Positions 15,103 to 23,690 of a stretch of 25,576 nucleotides of DNA are shown here, in pieces. The stretch lies in assembly GCA_937996765.1 (NCBI GenBank), contig CALKUG010000198.1, forward strand, positions 1 through 25,576, written 5' to 3'. The DNA is from an uncultured Ignavibacteria bacterium. GTDB lineage: Bacteria; Bacteroidota; Ignavibacteria; Ignavibacteriales; Ignavibacteriaceae. The notes under the pieces were generated by a model. That model had not been told where the DNA came from. It saw only the letters and a list, made by a program, of their open reading frames with translations, and did not search any database. Both the position numbers and the translations under genes were made by a program. Position 1 is the first letter of the stretch. Every line of letters begins with the position of its first letter.

Positions 15103-16466
15103 TGGGACTTATCTTTTTTATAGTAAAAGAGAGAATACTGTTCTTTTTTAGAACGGGTGAACCGGCTGTAAAAGTTGTTATCTCTTTGATGCTTATTACA
15201 GCTGTTAGTAGCTACGGTTGGATGACCGCCTTTCTTTTCGACGAAAGTGTGAGGGGTAAAACACCATTCGAGAGCCAAGATATTTTTTTAATGCTTAATT
15301 CCCTTTTATTAGTGATTACCGTATTACGCGGTTATTTCCCGAGTTATAAACCTGTTAAAAGTATTATACCACCCATTTACCCCGTTTCGAGGTACACCAA
15401 ATATTTTGTTGAAATCGCAGTTGATTTTATTGCCCCCTATTTCATTATGGTATTGCTGTATCTTTCACTAACATTATATTTTTCTGAGCATATTAAATGG
15501 ATTAACTTGTTGCCAAGCCTGATATCTCTTATATCTGCTCATTATTTGCGCAGAGGAATTCAGATTGCATCAGAATATAAAATTCAGTATCGCTCTTTTT
15601 ATGGAATCATGGGAGTAACTTTATATGCGGCAGGTGCGCTATTCACATTAATTATTGCAATAACTATGATAAATAGAGCCAAGTATAGCGATACTTTTGC
15701 ACTGGTAATTTTACCCATTGCTATATTTGGACACTATTTTTTATCGAATGCCAGAATCACAACTCGTGAAATCGCCGAAAGTAGATTTTATCTTTCTTCA
15801 ATTAACCGATTTCCCGCTCTCATTCTACTGTTGCAGCATAAACCTATTCGACTTGCTCTGTTAGCCGGCTTCCTCTTTAAAATCTCAATTTTATTTACCG
15901 ATGGGTTTTTGTTCAACTCGAAAGGGACTCACTTAGGAAATTCAATATATATCAGTATGATGTTTTTAAGTCCTGTGTTTATCTACACATATGTTTTTAA
16001 TAATACTTGGGGCTATTTACGCGATGTATTATTGACCATTCGTCTTCATTCGGATAGATTGTGGGATGTTATCGGAATACAAGTTCGACTATTGGCTTTA
16101 CCCGTTGCTATCGATTTACTTGTTTCTGCATCCTATATCTCGTACATCAAAATGGACAAGGATTATCTGATTTATTACTATTTGACAAGCGCTATCGCAT
16201 TGCCATTTTTTAGTGTTGTATGCTCGTTGTTTTTTTCAAAGTCGGTAATAAAGGCAGTTTCTATGCAATCAAACACCTCATTGTTTAGTACTGTAAGTAG
16301 TGTACTCATTGTTAGTTTGGTGTATCTTGTCCTATTTGAACTGAACAGTCCTTTGTTTCTCCTGGGTTTTATCATTATTCCTCTGGCCTCAATTTTAATC
16401 ACACGCTTTGGGTGGAATTTCGCTAAGTACGACCTCTTTTTGCGACTCTATAAAGGCAACTTTTAA
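15102..16466 (+). CDS. Multi-pass membrane protein, probable ABC exporter permease
   Basis: 454 aa with roughly 10-12 hydrophobic segments spread over the whole length (for example near 23-42, 107-128, 171-190, 199-213, 249-262, 284-300, 350-375, 389-405 and 410-440). It has no large soluble domain. The sequence does not show the classic ABC-2 permease layout (one N-terminal helix, big loop, five helices) seen in the two permeases further right, and I cannot name the family. Its one-base overlap with the ATPase gene makes permease the likely role. It ends 87 bases before the TetR gene of the next operon. No obvious terminator hairpin follows. Confidence 0.75.
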   Translation: MGLIFFIVKERILFFFRTGEPAVKVVISLMLITAVSSYGWMTAFLFDESVRGKTPFESQDIFLMLNSLLLVITVLRGYFPSYKPVKSIIPPIYPVSRYTKYFVEIAVDFIAPYFIMVLLYLSLTLYFSEHIKWINLLPSLISLISAHYLRRGIQIASEYKIQYRSFYGIMGVTLYAAGALFTLIIAITMINRAKYSDTFALVILPIAIFGHYFLSNARITTREIAESRFYLSSINRFPALILLLQHKPIRLALLAGFLFKISILFTDGFLFNSKGTHLGNSIYISMMFLSPVFIYTYVFNNTWGYLRDVLLTIRLHSDRLWDVIGIQVRLLALPVAIDLLVSASYISYIKMDKDYLIYYYLTSAIALPFFSVVCSLFFSKSVIKAVSMQSNTSLFSTVSSVLIVSLVYLVLFELNSPLFLLGFIIIPLASILITRFGWNFAKYDLFLRLYKGNF

Positions 16467-16482
16467 AAAAATTTAAATAAAT

Positions 16483-16550
16483 GGAAACTTTTCTTGACTT
16501 TAAAGTTTCCGTATGTTAATTTGGAAACTAAATAATACAAAATAGTTTCC
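16483..16550. promoter_or_regulatory. Four alternating GGAAACT/AGTTTCC half-sites: probable operator of the efflux operon
   Basis: Two inverted repeats stand in tandem: GGAAACTTT-N10-AAAGTTTCC (16483-16510) and GGAAACTA-N12-TAGTTTCC (16523-16550). The half-site cores begin at 16483, 16504, 16523 and 16544, centre spacings of 21, 19 and 21 bases, about two helix turns each, so all four face the same side of the DNA. The last one abuts the tetR start. A possible promoter, TTG (16494) -N19- TTAATTTG (16516-16523), lies inside the array. Autoregulation by the TetR protein is the natural reading. Confidence 0.65.
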
Positions 16551-16553
16551 GTG

Positions 16554-17165
16554 ATGACTGAACAAAAAGAAAAAGTACTCAATTACACCAAGCAATATTT
16601 TCCACTACATGGCTTTTATAAAACCAAAATGGATGATATAGCCAAAGAACTTGGTGTGAGCAAAAAGACCCTTTATAAATTGTTTCCAAACAAACAGGTA
16701 TTGGTTGAAGAAACAATAAGAGGTTTGCTAAACGATTTGGAGAGCGCTGTTAATTCTGCTATCGCTGCTGAGAAGCATCCCATTAAAAGGCTACTTGAAT
16801 CCTTTCAGATAATTGGCCAAAGATTGATGTCGTTTTCGGACCAATACATAATTGATATAAAAGAGCATATGTCGCACATGTGGCAGGAAGTTGAAGTGCA
16901 ACGCAAAAGAATTTTTATGAACACCTATCTGAACACTTATCATAAAGGTGTTGAAGAAGGATATTTCATTCCTTTACCTCCGCTACTCCTCAACGGAATG
17001 ATTATAACATTACTAACCAATATGATAAACATCAAATTTCTCACGGAACATAATCTTCAACCCTATCCGGTTTATAAATTTGTTCTCGAATTCATCTTAC
17101 GGGGAACTTTAACAAAAAAAGGATTTGATTACTTAAAAAAATTAGACAAAGGAATAATGCCATGA
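16554..17165 (+). CDS. TetR/AcrR family transcriptional regulator
   Basis: 203-aa repressor-type regulator. The N-terminal helix-turn-helix is clear at about 25-45 (MDDIAKELGVSKKTLYKLF), followed by an all-helical ligand-binding domain without recognisable family features. The ATG at 16554 is preferred over the GTG directly before it at 16551. It is the first gene of the efflux operon and overlaps the adaptor gene by four bases (ATGA). The arrangement recalls E. coli CecR (YbiH), the TetR protein heading the ybhGFSR exporter genes. It likely binds the half-site array just upstream and so controls its own operon; the inducer is unknown, most likely a substrate of the pump. Confidence 0.92.
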   Translation: MTEQKEKVLNYTKQYFPLHGFYKTKMDDIAKELGVSKKTLYKLFPNKQVLVEETIRGLLNDLESAVNSAIAAEKHPIKRLLESFQIIGQRLMSFSDQYIIDIKEHMSHMWQEVEVQRKRIFMNTYLNTYHKGVEEGYFIPLPPLLLNGMIITLLTNMINIKFLTEHNLQPYPVYKFVLEFILRGTLTKKGFDYLKKLDKGIMP

Positions 17166-18133
17166 AGAACCTCACAGTATTAGCTTTTCTGTTTACAATT
17201 GGACTCTTGTTTACAGGTTGCGGAGCCGAGGAAAACAGCACAGCAATTGAGTCATCAGGAACAATTGAAGCAGTAAAAGTAACCGTTAGCGCAAAAACTT
17301 CGGGTGAAATTAAAGTTATCAATTTCAACGAAGGTGATGAAGTTAAACAAGGAGACACTATACTTGTACTTGACCCGATAAATTATGGGTTTCAAGTTCA
17401 ACAAGCATTGGCTAATAATGAGCTTGCAAAAGCCCAATTAGATATGCTAAGAAATGGTGCTCGTAGAGAAGATATAGCAATAGCTACTGAGAATAGAAAA
17501 CAAGCGGAGACGCGTTACAATCAGATTAAAACTGATTTTGACAGAATGAAAACACTCAAAGAAAGTGGAAGCATTTCGGGTAAGCAATTTGACGATGCTG
17601 AAGCTGCTTTAAGAATTGCGGAAACTCAGCTTCATTCTGCAAAAGAAAGTGTTGACAAAGTAAGCAACTTTGCACGTCCAGAGGAAATAAGACAGGCAAC
17701 AGCTCGTGTTGATCAAACAAATGCTGCTCTTTCAATATCTCAAAAGCAACTAAACGATTGTTTCGTTTTAGCTCCTTCTTCAGGAATAATTCTTAATCGC
17801 TTTATGGAACGTGGCGAAACAGCCGCCCCACTTTCAAACCTGTTTTCTATGGCTGATATGCGCACCATGGAAATAGTGATTTATATTCCTCTCAACAAGC
17901 TGGGACAGGTAAAAGTGGGAAATAAGGCCGATATCACCATCGATGCTATGCCCGAGAGAAAATTTACAGGCACAGTTTCCTATATCTCATCTCAAGCTGA
18001 GTTTACTCCTAAAACAATTCAAACTAAAGACGAACGTACAAAAATGGTGTATGCAGTAAAAATTCGTATTCCTAACGAAGAACTCATATTAAAAGATGGT
18101 ATGCCTGCAGACGCAACCATTCACCTTCAATAA
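17162..18133 (+). CDS. HlyD/MFP-family periplasmic adaptor lipoprotein (YbhG-like)
   Basis: 323-aa membrane-fusion adaptor linking an inner-membrane ABC exporter to a TolC channel. A signal peptide ends in a lipobox (FTGC, Cys20), so it is a lipoprotein. Order of domains: N-terminal half of the lipoyl/barrel hybrid (SGTIEAVKVTVSAKTSGEI, about 32-50; GDEVKQGD near 58), a long alpha-helical hairpin (about 75-190, Lys/Glu/Ala-rich), the returning lipoyl half (LAPSSGIILNRFMERGE, about 203-219), then a beta-barrel (VGNKADITIDAMPERKFTGTV). It overlaps tetR by four bases and is followed after 11 bases by an ABC ATPase gene, as ybhG precedes ybhF in E. coli. Confidence 0.93.
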   Translation: MKNLTVLAFLFTIGLLFTGCGAEENSTAIESSGTIEAVKVTVSAKTSGEIKVINFNEGDEVKQGDTILVLDPINYGFQVQQALANNELAKAQLDMLRNGARREDIAIATENRKQAETRYNQIKTDFDRMKTLKESGSISGKQFDDAEAALRIAETQLHSAKESVDKVSNFARPEEIRQATARVDQTNAALSISQKQLNDCFVLAPSSGIILNRFMERGETAAPLSNLFSMADMRTMEIVIYIPLNKLGQVKVGNKADITIDAMPERKFTGTVSYISSQAEFTPKTIQTKDERTKMVYAVKIRIPNEELILKDGMPADATIHLQ

Positions 18134-18144
18134 GTGGAATAAAA

Positions 18145-19083
18145 ATGGAATCCGTGATTTTAGTCAAAAATTTAAAGAAATCGTATCCCAACGTTCAAGC
18201 AGTGCGTTCAATATCGTTCGAGATATTCAAGGGCGAAATGTTTGGATTGGTGGGACCCGATGGCGCCGGTAAAACTTCTACTATTCGTGTGCTTTGTGGA
18301 TTAACAGCTGCTGAAAGCGGTGAGATACACTTAAATGGATTAGAATTGAACACTCATAAAAAAGAGATTCAAGATTCAATAGGCTACCTTTCGCAAAAGT
18401 TCAGTATTTATAGTGACCTCTCCGTTGATGAAAACATTGAGTTTTTTGCTGAGATTCACGGAGTAAATGATTATAAAGCTCGCAGAGATGAATTACTCAC
18501 ATTCACACGAATGATTAAGTTTCGCGATAGACCTGCAGGAAAACTTTCCGGCGGTATGAAACAAAAACTTGCACTCTGCTGCGCACTGATACATAAGCCA
18601 CAAATACTATTTTTGGATGAACCAACCATTGGCGTTGACCCCGTTTCGCGAAGAGATTTTTGGAAGATACTTTCGGAACTACTCAAATCAGGTATGACCA
18701 TAATTCTATCTACCCCCTATTTAGATGAAGCTGAAAGATGCTCGCGTATTGCGCTGATGAATGAGGGAAACATCATTGCTTATGATACTCCTGAAAATGT
18801 AAAAAAAGAACTCGGTAGAACAACGCTCGAAATAATTTGTTCACCCTCGCGCGATGCTTATGCCTTATTAAAAAAATCGTTTACCGACCCCATCCAATTA
18901 TTTGGTGATAGAGTAAACATTCTTCTTCAAAAACCCGAGAACAAACAAAATGAGATTTTAACACTACTCGAATCCAACAATATCACAATCGAGGAAACCA
19001 ATCTCCTTTTACCAAACCTTGAAAATGTTTTTATATACCTTGTCGAGCAAGACTCGAAGAGAAAAGAGAATAACCATGAATAA
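18145..19083 (+). CDS. ABC exporter ATPase, YbhF N-half type, lacking the switch histidine
   Basis: 312-aa ABC ATPase matching the first half of E. coli YbhF (a double ATPase). Walker A is GPDGAGKT (37-44), the signature LSGGM (134-138) is canonical, Walker B with catalytic Glu is LFLDEP (155-160) and the D loop is IGVDP. The H loop reads LSTPYLDEAE, with Pro191 where the switch histidine belongs; as I recall it, YbhF's first half also lacks it (STAY). About 85 C-terminal residues beyond the core hold a regulatory extension (EIICSPSRDAY onward). It overlaps the TolC gene by eight bases. Its defect falls in the same composite site as the weak signature of the second ATPase of this operon, suggesting a heterodimer. 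Confidence 0.92.
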   Translation: MESVILVKNLKKSYPNVQAVRSISFEIFKGEMFGLVGPDGAGKTSTIRVLCGLTAAESGEIHLNGLELNTHKKEIQDSIGYLSQKFSIYSDLSVDENIEFFAEIHGVNDYKARRDELLTFTRMIKFRDRPAGKLSGGMKQKLALCCALIHKPQILFLDEPTIGVDPVSRRDFWKILSELLKSGMTIILSTPYLDEAERCSRIALMNEGNIIAYDTPENVKKELGRTTLEIICSPSRDAYALLKKSFTDPIQLFGDRVNILLQKPENKQNEILTLLESNNITIEETNLLLPNLENVFIYLVEQDSKRKENNHE

Positions 19084-20398
19084 AATTATTGCATTTGTAG
19101 TTCTGCTTTCTGCATTTGTAACGATGCAAGGGCAGCAAAAAAATGTATCTCTCACCGAGAGTATTTCACTTGGACTTAAAAACTCAAAAGTGGCTAACAT
19201 TGCTAATGCACAGCGTAAAATGGCATCGGCAAAAAAGAATGAAATAGACGGCGGGTTTTACCCTCAATTAAAGCTCACAGCCGGTTACACAAGGCTCAGC
19301 GAAGTGGATCCTTTTGCCGTGAGTCTTCCATTTGCTCCCGCTCCAATAGTGATACAGGACGCGATATTGGATAATTACCAAGTAAAGCTTTCGCTCTCGC
19401 AACCACTATTCACGGGATTCAAATTAAGCTCACTGAGCAATGCTGCTGAGCGCAACATTGATACTGCCGAGGCATACTTTAATAAGATTCTAAACGATGA
19501 AGCGTTTTCAATTACTAAAGCGTATTGGAATGTTTATAAACTTCAACAGGCGGTTGCATTATTAAAAAAGAATATAGAAGTTATTCAAAAAAATCTTGCC
19601 GATAGTAGGAAGTTTTATGCTACCGGATTACTTCAAAAGAATGATGTTCTAAAGCTCGAAGTTCGTGAAGCCAACATTACATTAAAACTGTTGGAGGCGC
19701 AAAATACTCTTGCAATAGCTCGTGCAGATTTTAACAGATTACTTTCCTATCCACTGAGTACAGAAGTTACAGTTTCCGAAATCAAAGCTTCAACAGCTCC
19801 TTCACAAATACCGGATTTTTCAGTAGCCCTCACAGAAGCATTCACTAATCGCGAAGAAATCAAAATTTTCAGTAACAAAATTGCTGCAGCAGAGTATTTA
19901 GTAGATGCTGCATCTTCAGGCTACTACCCATCGGTTTCACTCAATGCAAATTATACCTATGCAAACCCCAATAGTCGCATTATGCCCCTCAGTAAAGAAT
20001 TTAATGGCACCTGGGATGTAGGTATTGGTCTCTCGTGGGAACTGTGGAATTGGGGAACAACAAGTGCGCAAGCTGAACAGTCATTACTCGTGAAAGAAAT
20101 CTCAAAAACATCTTTCGAGAATATTGAGGAGATGATTCGTTTGGAAGTGTATTCAGATTACCTCACATTCACCACAGCCCGTCAACGGATTAAAGTTGCA
20201 GAGCTTGCAGTAAAACAATCGGAAGAAAACTTTCAAATTATATCCGAAAAATATAATGTTCAGCTTGTAACGGGAACAGATTTAATTGATGCAGAAAACT
20301 CGCTCTACACTTCTAAGATTGAGTACGAAACCGCATTGGCTGACTTAAAAATCTCCGAGGCAAAATTCTTCAAATCTCTTGGTCGTAAGCTGTATTAA
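19076..20398 (+). CDS. TolC-family outer membrane efflux protein
   Basis: 440-aa outer membrane factor. A signal peptide of about 20 residues (cleavage near MQG-QQ) precedes two similar halves made of long helices, each with LTESISLGLKNS- or LTEAFTNREEI-type helical repeats. Extracellular-strand regions lie near FPQLKLTAGYTRLSE-like and GYYPSVSLNANYTYANP segments (residues about 60-80 and 281-297). The ATG at 19076 is chosen, eight bases before the ATPase stop (ATGAATAA); an in-frame start at 19019 would lie well inside the previous gene and lacks a signal peptide. It supplies the outer-membrane duct for the operon's own ABC exporter, so the system is self-contained, unlike the E. coli ybh genes, which have no TolC gene. 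Confidence 0.93.
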   Translation: MNKIIAFVVLLSAFVTMQGQQKNVSLTESISLGLKNSKVANIANAQRKMASAKKNEIDGGFYPQLKLTAGYTRLSEVDPFAVSLPFAPAPIVIQDAILDNYQVKLSLSQPLFTGFKLSSLSNAAERNIDTAEAYFNKILNDEAFSITKAYWNVYKLQQAVALLKKNIEVIQKNLADSRKFYATGLLQKNDVLKLEVREANITLKLLEAQNTLAIARADFNRLLSYPLSTEVTVSEIKASTAPSQIPDFSVALTEAFTNREEIKIFSNKIAAAEYLVDAASSGYYPSVSLNANYTYANPNSRIMPLSKEFNGTWDVGIGLSWELWNWGTTSAQAEQSLLVKEISKTSFENIEEMIRLEVYSDYLTFTTARQRIKVAELAVKQSEENFQIISEKYNVQLVTGTDLIDAENSLYTSKIEYETALADLKISEAKFFKSLGRKLY

Positions 20399-20408
20399 AA
20401 GGTTAACA

Positions 20409-21335
20409 ATGAATGCAATTGAAGTAAACAAGCTCACAAAAAAGTTTGGAAAGTTTACATCGGTAGATGCGATATCCTTTTCTGTACGCGAAGGAGAAGT
20501 GTTTGGTTTTTTAGGCGCTAATGGTGCGGGAAAATCAACCACTATCCGTATGCTCATAGGAATATTGGAGCCAACATCGGGTGATGCAATGGTTGCAGGC
20601 TATTCTATTGTTAAAGACCCCAACAAAGTAAAAGAGAACATTGGTTATATGTCCCAAAGGTTTTCTTTATACAATGATATCTCAGTCGAGGAAAATATTA
20701 ATTTTTTTGCAGGTATTTACGGACTCTCAGGAAAGCTTCTCGCCGAAAGGAAAGAATGGGTTCTTAGAATGGCAAATCTTGAGAAGCAAAAAAATATAAT
20801 AACTGGTTCGTTGCCAGGTGGAATAAAACAACGTTTAGCTTTGGGTACCGCGGTAATACACAAACCCAAGATTGTGTTTTTAGATGAACCAACAAGTGGA
20901 GTTGACCCTATTTCGCGCCGTGCTTTTTGGGAGTTAATCAATCTATTAGCAGAAGAAGGTATTACTGTACTTGTAACCACCCATTACCTGGAAGAAGCAG
21001 AGTTCTGTGGAAACATCATTCTCATGAATGCCGGTAAGCTTATAGCCGAAGGCACACCAAAGTATATGAAGACCGGTTATATTCAAGAGAATATTTATGA
21101 GATACAAGCTTCTAATCCTGCTGATGCTTTGGAGTTTGTGAGTAAAGCGCCATTTGTTCATGAGTCGAATATCTTTGGAAACAATATCCACCTTTTTATA
21201 CCCAAGGAAATTGATGCCGTTACTTCGCTCACTAACTATTTTGCCCAATCCACTTTTCGTTTGAACTCGATAAAAAAAGTTTCTGCAACATTGGAAGATG
21301 TTTTTATTCATCTTTTGGAAAAGGATGCACAATGA
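20409..21335 (+). CDS. ABC exporter ATPase, YbhF C-half type, with LPGG signature
   Basis: 308-aa ABC ATPase matching the second half of YbhF. Walker A GANGAGKS is at 36-43, Walker B with catalytic Glu is VFLDEP (156-161), the D loop is SGVDP and the switch His192 is present (TTHYLEEAE). The signature reads LPGGI (135-139), with Pro replacing the key Ser. So it has a full hydrolytic half-site but a weakened signature, the mirror image of its partner at 18145. The start is ATG 20409, preceded by AAAAGG at 20397-20402; an upstream in-frame GTG at 20379 overlaps tolC. It overlaps the first permease gene by four bases (ATGA). Confidence 0.92.
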   Translation: MNAIEVNKLTKKFGKFTSVDAISFSVREGEVFGFLGANGAGKSTTIRMLIGILEPTSGDAMVAGYSIVKDPNKVKENIGYMSQRFSLYNDISVEENINFFAGIYGLSGKLLAERKEWVLRMANLEKQKNIITGSLPGGIKQRLALGTAVIHKPKIVFLDEPTSGVDPISRRAFWELINLLAEEGITVLVTTHYLEEAEFCGNIILMNAGKLIAEGTPKYMKTGYIQENIYEIQASNPADALEFVSKAPFVHESNIFGNNIHLFIPKEIDAVTSLTNYFAQSTFRLNSIKKVSATLEDVFIHLLEKDAQ

Positions 21336-22468
21336 ATTTGAGACGATTGAAAGCCATTACTAAAAAGGAATTTAAACATCTTTGGCGTGACAAAGGATTT
21401 CTTTTGATCCTTTTATTCTTTCCTGTTATGTTACTTGTAATGTTTGGTTATGCAGTCAACTTCGACGTCCAGCACATTAAGTTAGCAGTACAAGACAACG
21501 AAAAAAGTGAAAACTCCAGGGCTTTTCTTAAAACATTACAAGGCTCACCCTATTTTGATTTGGTATTGTTCCTTAATAATGATACTGAAGTACAGAATGC
21601 ATTGGATACAAAAAGAGCGCAACTTGTGGTTGTTATTCCCTCTGATTTCTCCGATCAATTAGTAAACGATAAGAAAGCAACACTCCAGTTTTTGGTGGAT
21701 GGAATTGATGGCAACACAGCAGCAGTTATTTCTAATTATATGAATGCGATATCGGTGTTGTATCAACAAGCCATTAATTCGGAATTTGTATTTTTTAGAA
21801 CCGGTAACACAATTAGGATTGTAGATTATCAACCGGTGTATTGGTATAATCCCGATTTAAATTCTACAGTGTACCTATTGCCAGGATTGATATCTATGAT
21901 TCTGATAGTAACTGCGGCTATTAGTGTTTCGTTGACATTGGTGAGGGAGTACGAATATGGAACAATTGAGCAGATTATGGTTTCTCCTGTACTTTTCACA
22001 GAACTGCTCATTGGGAAAATACTACCTTATATTGTAGTTGCACTACTGAACGCAATTTTCATCCTTTTAGCCGGTTATGTTGTTTTTGGTGTTTCTGTTC
22101 AAGGAAGTTATTTACTTCTTTTTTTGAGTACAATTATCTTTTTGATTACTGCTACCTCGCTGGGAATTTTTATCTCAGCACTTTCCCAAACTCAGCAAAT
22201 CGCATTCACATTGGCAACATTTATGTCGTTTTTACCCGCCTTTATTCTATCAGGATTCATTTTTCAGATTGCAAGTATGCCACTACCAGTGCAATTTGTG
22301 GCTTATTTAATTCCTTCAACTTATTTCAATAACGCTCTCAGAGCAATTATTATTAGAGGCACAGGTATTGAGACTTTTTGGTCGAACCTGTTTGCTCTTA
22401 TTCTTACCAGTATCATTTTACTTACTATATCAAACCGCATTATGACCAACAGAGCAAAGAAAGCATAA
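21332..22468 (+). CDS. ABC-2 type exporter permease (YbhS/YbhR-like), first subunit
   Basis: 378-aa inner-membrane permease with the standard ABC-2 layout. A short cytoplasmic N-terminus with KKEFKHLWRDK leads to one helix (about 22-42), then an extracytoplasmic domain (about 43-175, with DNEKSENSR and VDGIDGNTAA), then five helices (about 178-203, 226-252, 256-283, 290-312 and 342-366). EYEYGTIEQIMVSP near 207-220 is the coupling region typical of this family. It pairs with the permease that starts four bases downstream, forming a heterodimeric channel for the two ATPases. The substrate is unknown; drugs or other small toxic molecules are usual for YbhFSR-type pumps. Confidence 0.92.
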   Translation: MNLRRLKAITKKEFKHLWRDKGFLLILLFFPVMLLVMFGYAVNFDVQHIKLAVQDNEKSENSRAFLKTLQGSPYFDLVLFLNNDTEVQNALDTKRAQLVVVIPSDFSDQLVNDKKATLQFLVDGIDGNTAAVISNYMNAISVLYQQAINSEFVFFRTGNTIRIVDYQPVYWYNPDLNSTVYLLPGLISMILIVTAAISVSLTLVREYEYGTIEQIMVSPVLFTELLIGKILPYIVVALLNAIFILLAGYVVFGVSVQGSYLLLFLSTIIFLITATSLGIFISALSQTQQIAFTLATFMSFLPAFILSGFIFQIASMPLPVQFVAYLIPSTYFNNALRAIIIRGTGIETFWSNLFALILTSIILLTISNRIMTNRAKKA

Positions 22469-22471
22469 TAA

Positions 22472-23599
22472 ATGAAAACGCTTATAACCATAATTATCAA
22501 AGAGTTTCATCAGTTCAGGCGTGACCCGCAAATGCTGGGGACGATTTTGGTGCCTCCGATTATGCAGTTAATCCTCATGGGCTTTGCAGCCACCCTTGAT
22601 ATAAAGTCGGTGACCATTAGTTTTTTTGATATGGACAATTCATCAAAAAGCCGTGAACTTGTTTCCTCTTTTACATCTGTGCCTCTTTTTGTTGAACAGA
22701 ATAGAATTAACTCTTATGATGAGCTCGACAAACAAATGGATATGGGAAGTACCACAGTAACTGTTGTAATACCCAAAGATTTCGAGAATGACTTGATAAG
22801 CAATAGAGTTCCAAAACTACAAGCAATATTTAATGGTAGCGATGGCAACACAGCGAGCATAAGCGCCGGATATGTGTCACAAATAATAAACTCATTTTCT
22901 AATGATATAGCTACCGAGCTCAAACAAAAACGCGGAAACAAAATTACACCAATCTCAGTCAATGCCGCAACAAGAGTGTGGTACAACCCTGAGATGAACA
23001 GCAGAAACTTTTATGTTCCTGGTATTGTGGGCTTATTGCTTACTATTATAACTATTCTTCTAACATCGTTGGCAATTGTTAAAGAGAAAGAAATTGGTAC
23101 AATTGAGCAATTAATTGTTTCTCCAATAAAATCTTATCAACTCATTATAGGTAAACTTGTACCTTTCGTAATTATGTCCTTTATTATTGTCATTATTGTT
23201 TTGAGCGCGATGAGGGTTATTTTCTCAATTGAAGTAAGGGGAAGTATTATGTTTCTCTTTGGCGCTTCGTTTGTGTACATATTAAGTACATTAGGAATGG
23301 GCCTTTTTATCTCAACTATTGCTAAAACACAACAGCAGGCAATGATGATTGGAACATTTTTATTTATGATGCCAATGACGTTCTTTTCAGGATTTAGCTT
23401 TCCCTTGGAAAACATGCCCTCGTTTATACAAACATTAAGCATCTTCAATCCATTGCAGTATTTCATGAATATTATCCGAAGTGTGGTGCTAAAGGGAAAT
23501 GATTTTAGCGATCATATCCCCGATATGCTCAAAATGTTAGTGATAGGGGTACTGATTTTAACCGCTTCGGCTATGAGATTCAGAAAAAGATTAGAATAA
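22472..23599 (+). CDS. ABC-2 type exporter permease (YbhR-like), second subunit
   Basis: 375-aa paralogue of the preceding permease with the same layout: KEFHQFRRDPQ (residues 10-20) before helix 1 (about 23-43), an extracytoplasmic domain (about 44-180, with DMDNSSKSRE and NGSDGNTASI), KEKEIGTIEQLIVSP (about 206-220) and five C-terminal helices. The last gene of the TetR-adaptor-ATPase-TolC-ATPase-permease-permease operon. No strong hairpin follows in the 91 bases before the marR gene, so read-through into it is possible, although that gene has its own probable operator. Confidence 0.92.
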   Translation: MKTLITIIIKEFHQFRRDPQMLGTILVPPIMQLILMGFAATLDIKSVTISFFDMDNSSKSRELVSSFTSVPLFVEQNRINSYDELDKQMDMGSTTVTVVIPKDFENDLISNRVPKLQAIFNGSDGNTASISAGYVSQIINSFSNDIATELKQKRGNKITPISVNAATRVWYNPEMNSRNFYVPGIVGLLLTIITILLTSLAIVKEKEIGTIEQLIVSPIKSYQLIIGKLVPFVIMSFIIVIIVLSAMRVIFSIEVRGSIMFLFGASFVYILSTLGMGLFISTIAKTQQQAMMIGTFLFMMPMTFFSGFSFPLENMPSFIQTLSIFNPLQYFMNIIRSVVLKGNDFSDHIPDMLKMLVIGVLILTASAMRFRKRLE

Positions 23600-23633
23600 T
23601 CAAAATTTTATTTACTGAAAACAAATAAATTAG

Positions 23634-23649
23634 TTACTTTACAAAGTAA
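23634..23649. promoter_or_regulatory. Inverted repeat upstream of marR (probable MarR operator)
   Basis: TTACTTT-AC-AAAGTAA, seven-base arms with a two-base centre, 42 bases before the marR ATG. Size and symmetry are typical of MarR-family operators, and autoregulation is usual for the family. No second copy was noticed in the window. Confidence 0.6.
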
Positions 23650-23690
23650 GATGTAAAAAATTTTTTTAGTCAATAATAATTAGTTCTAAC

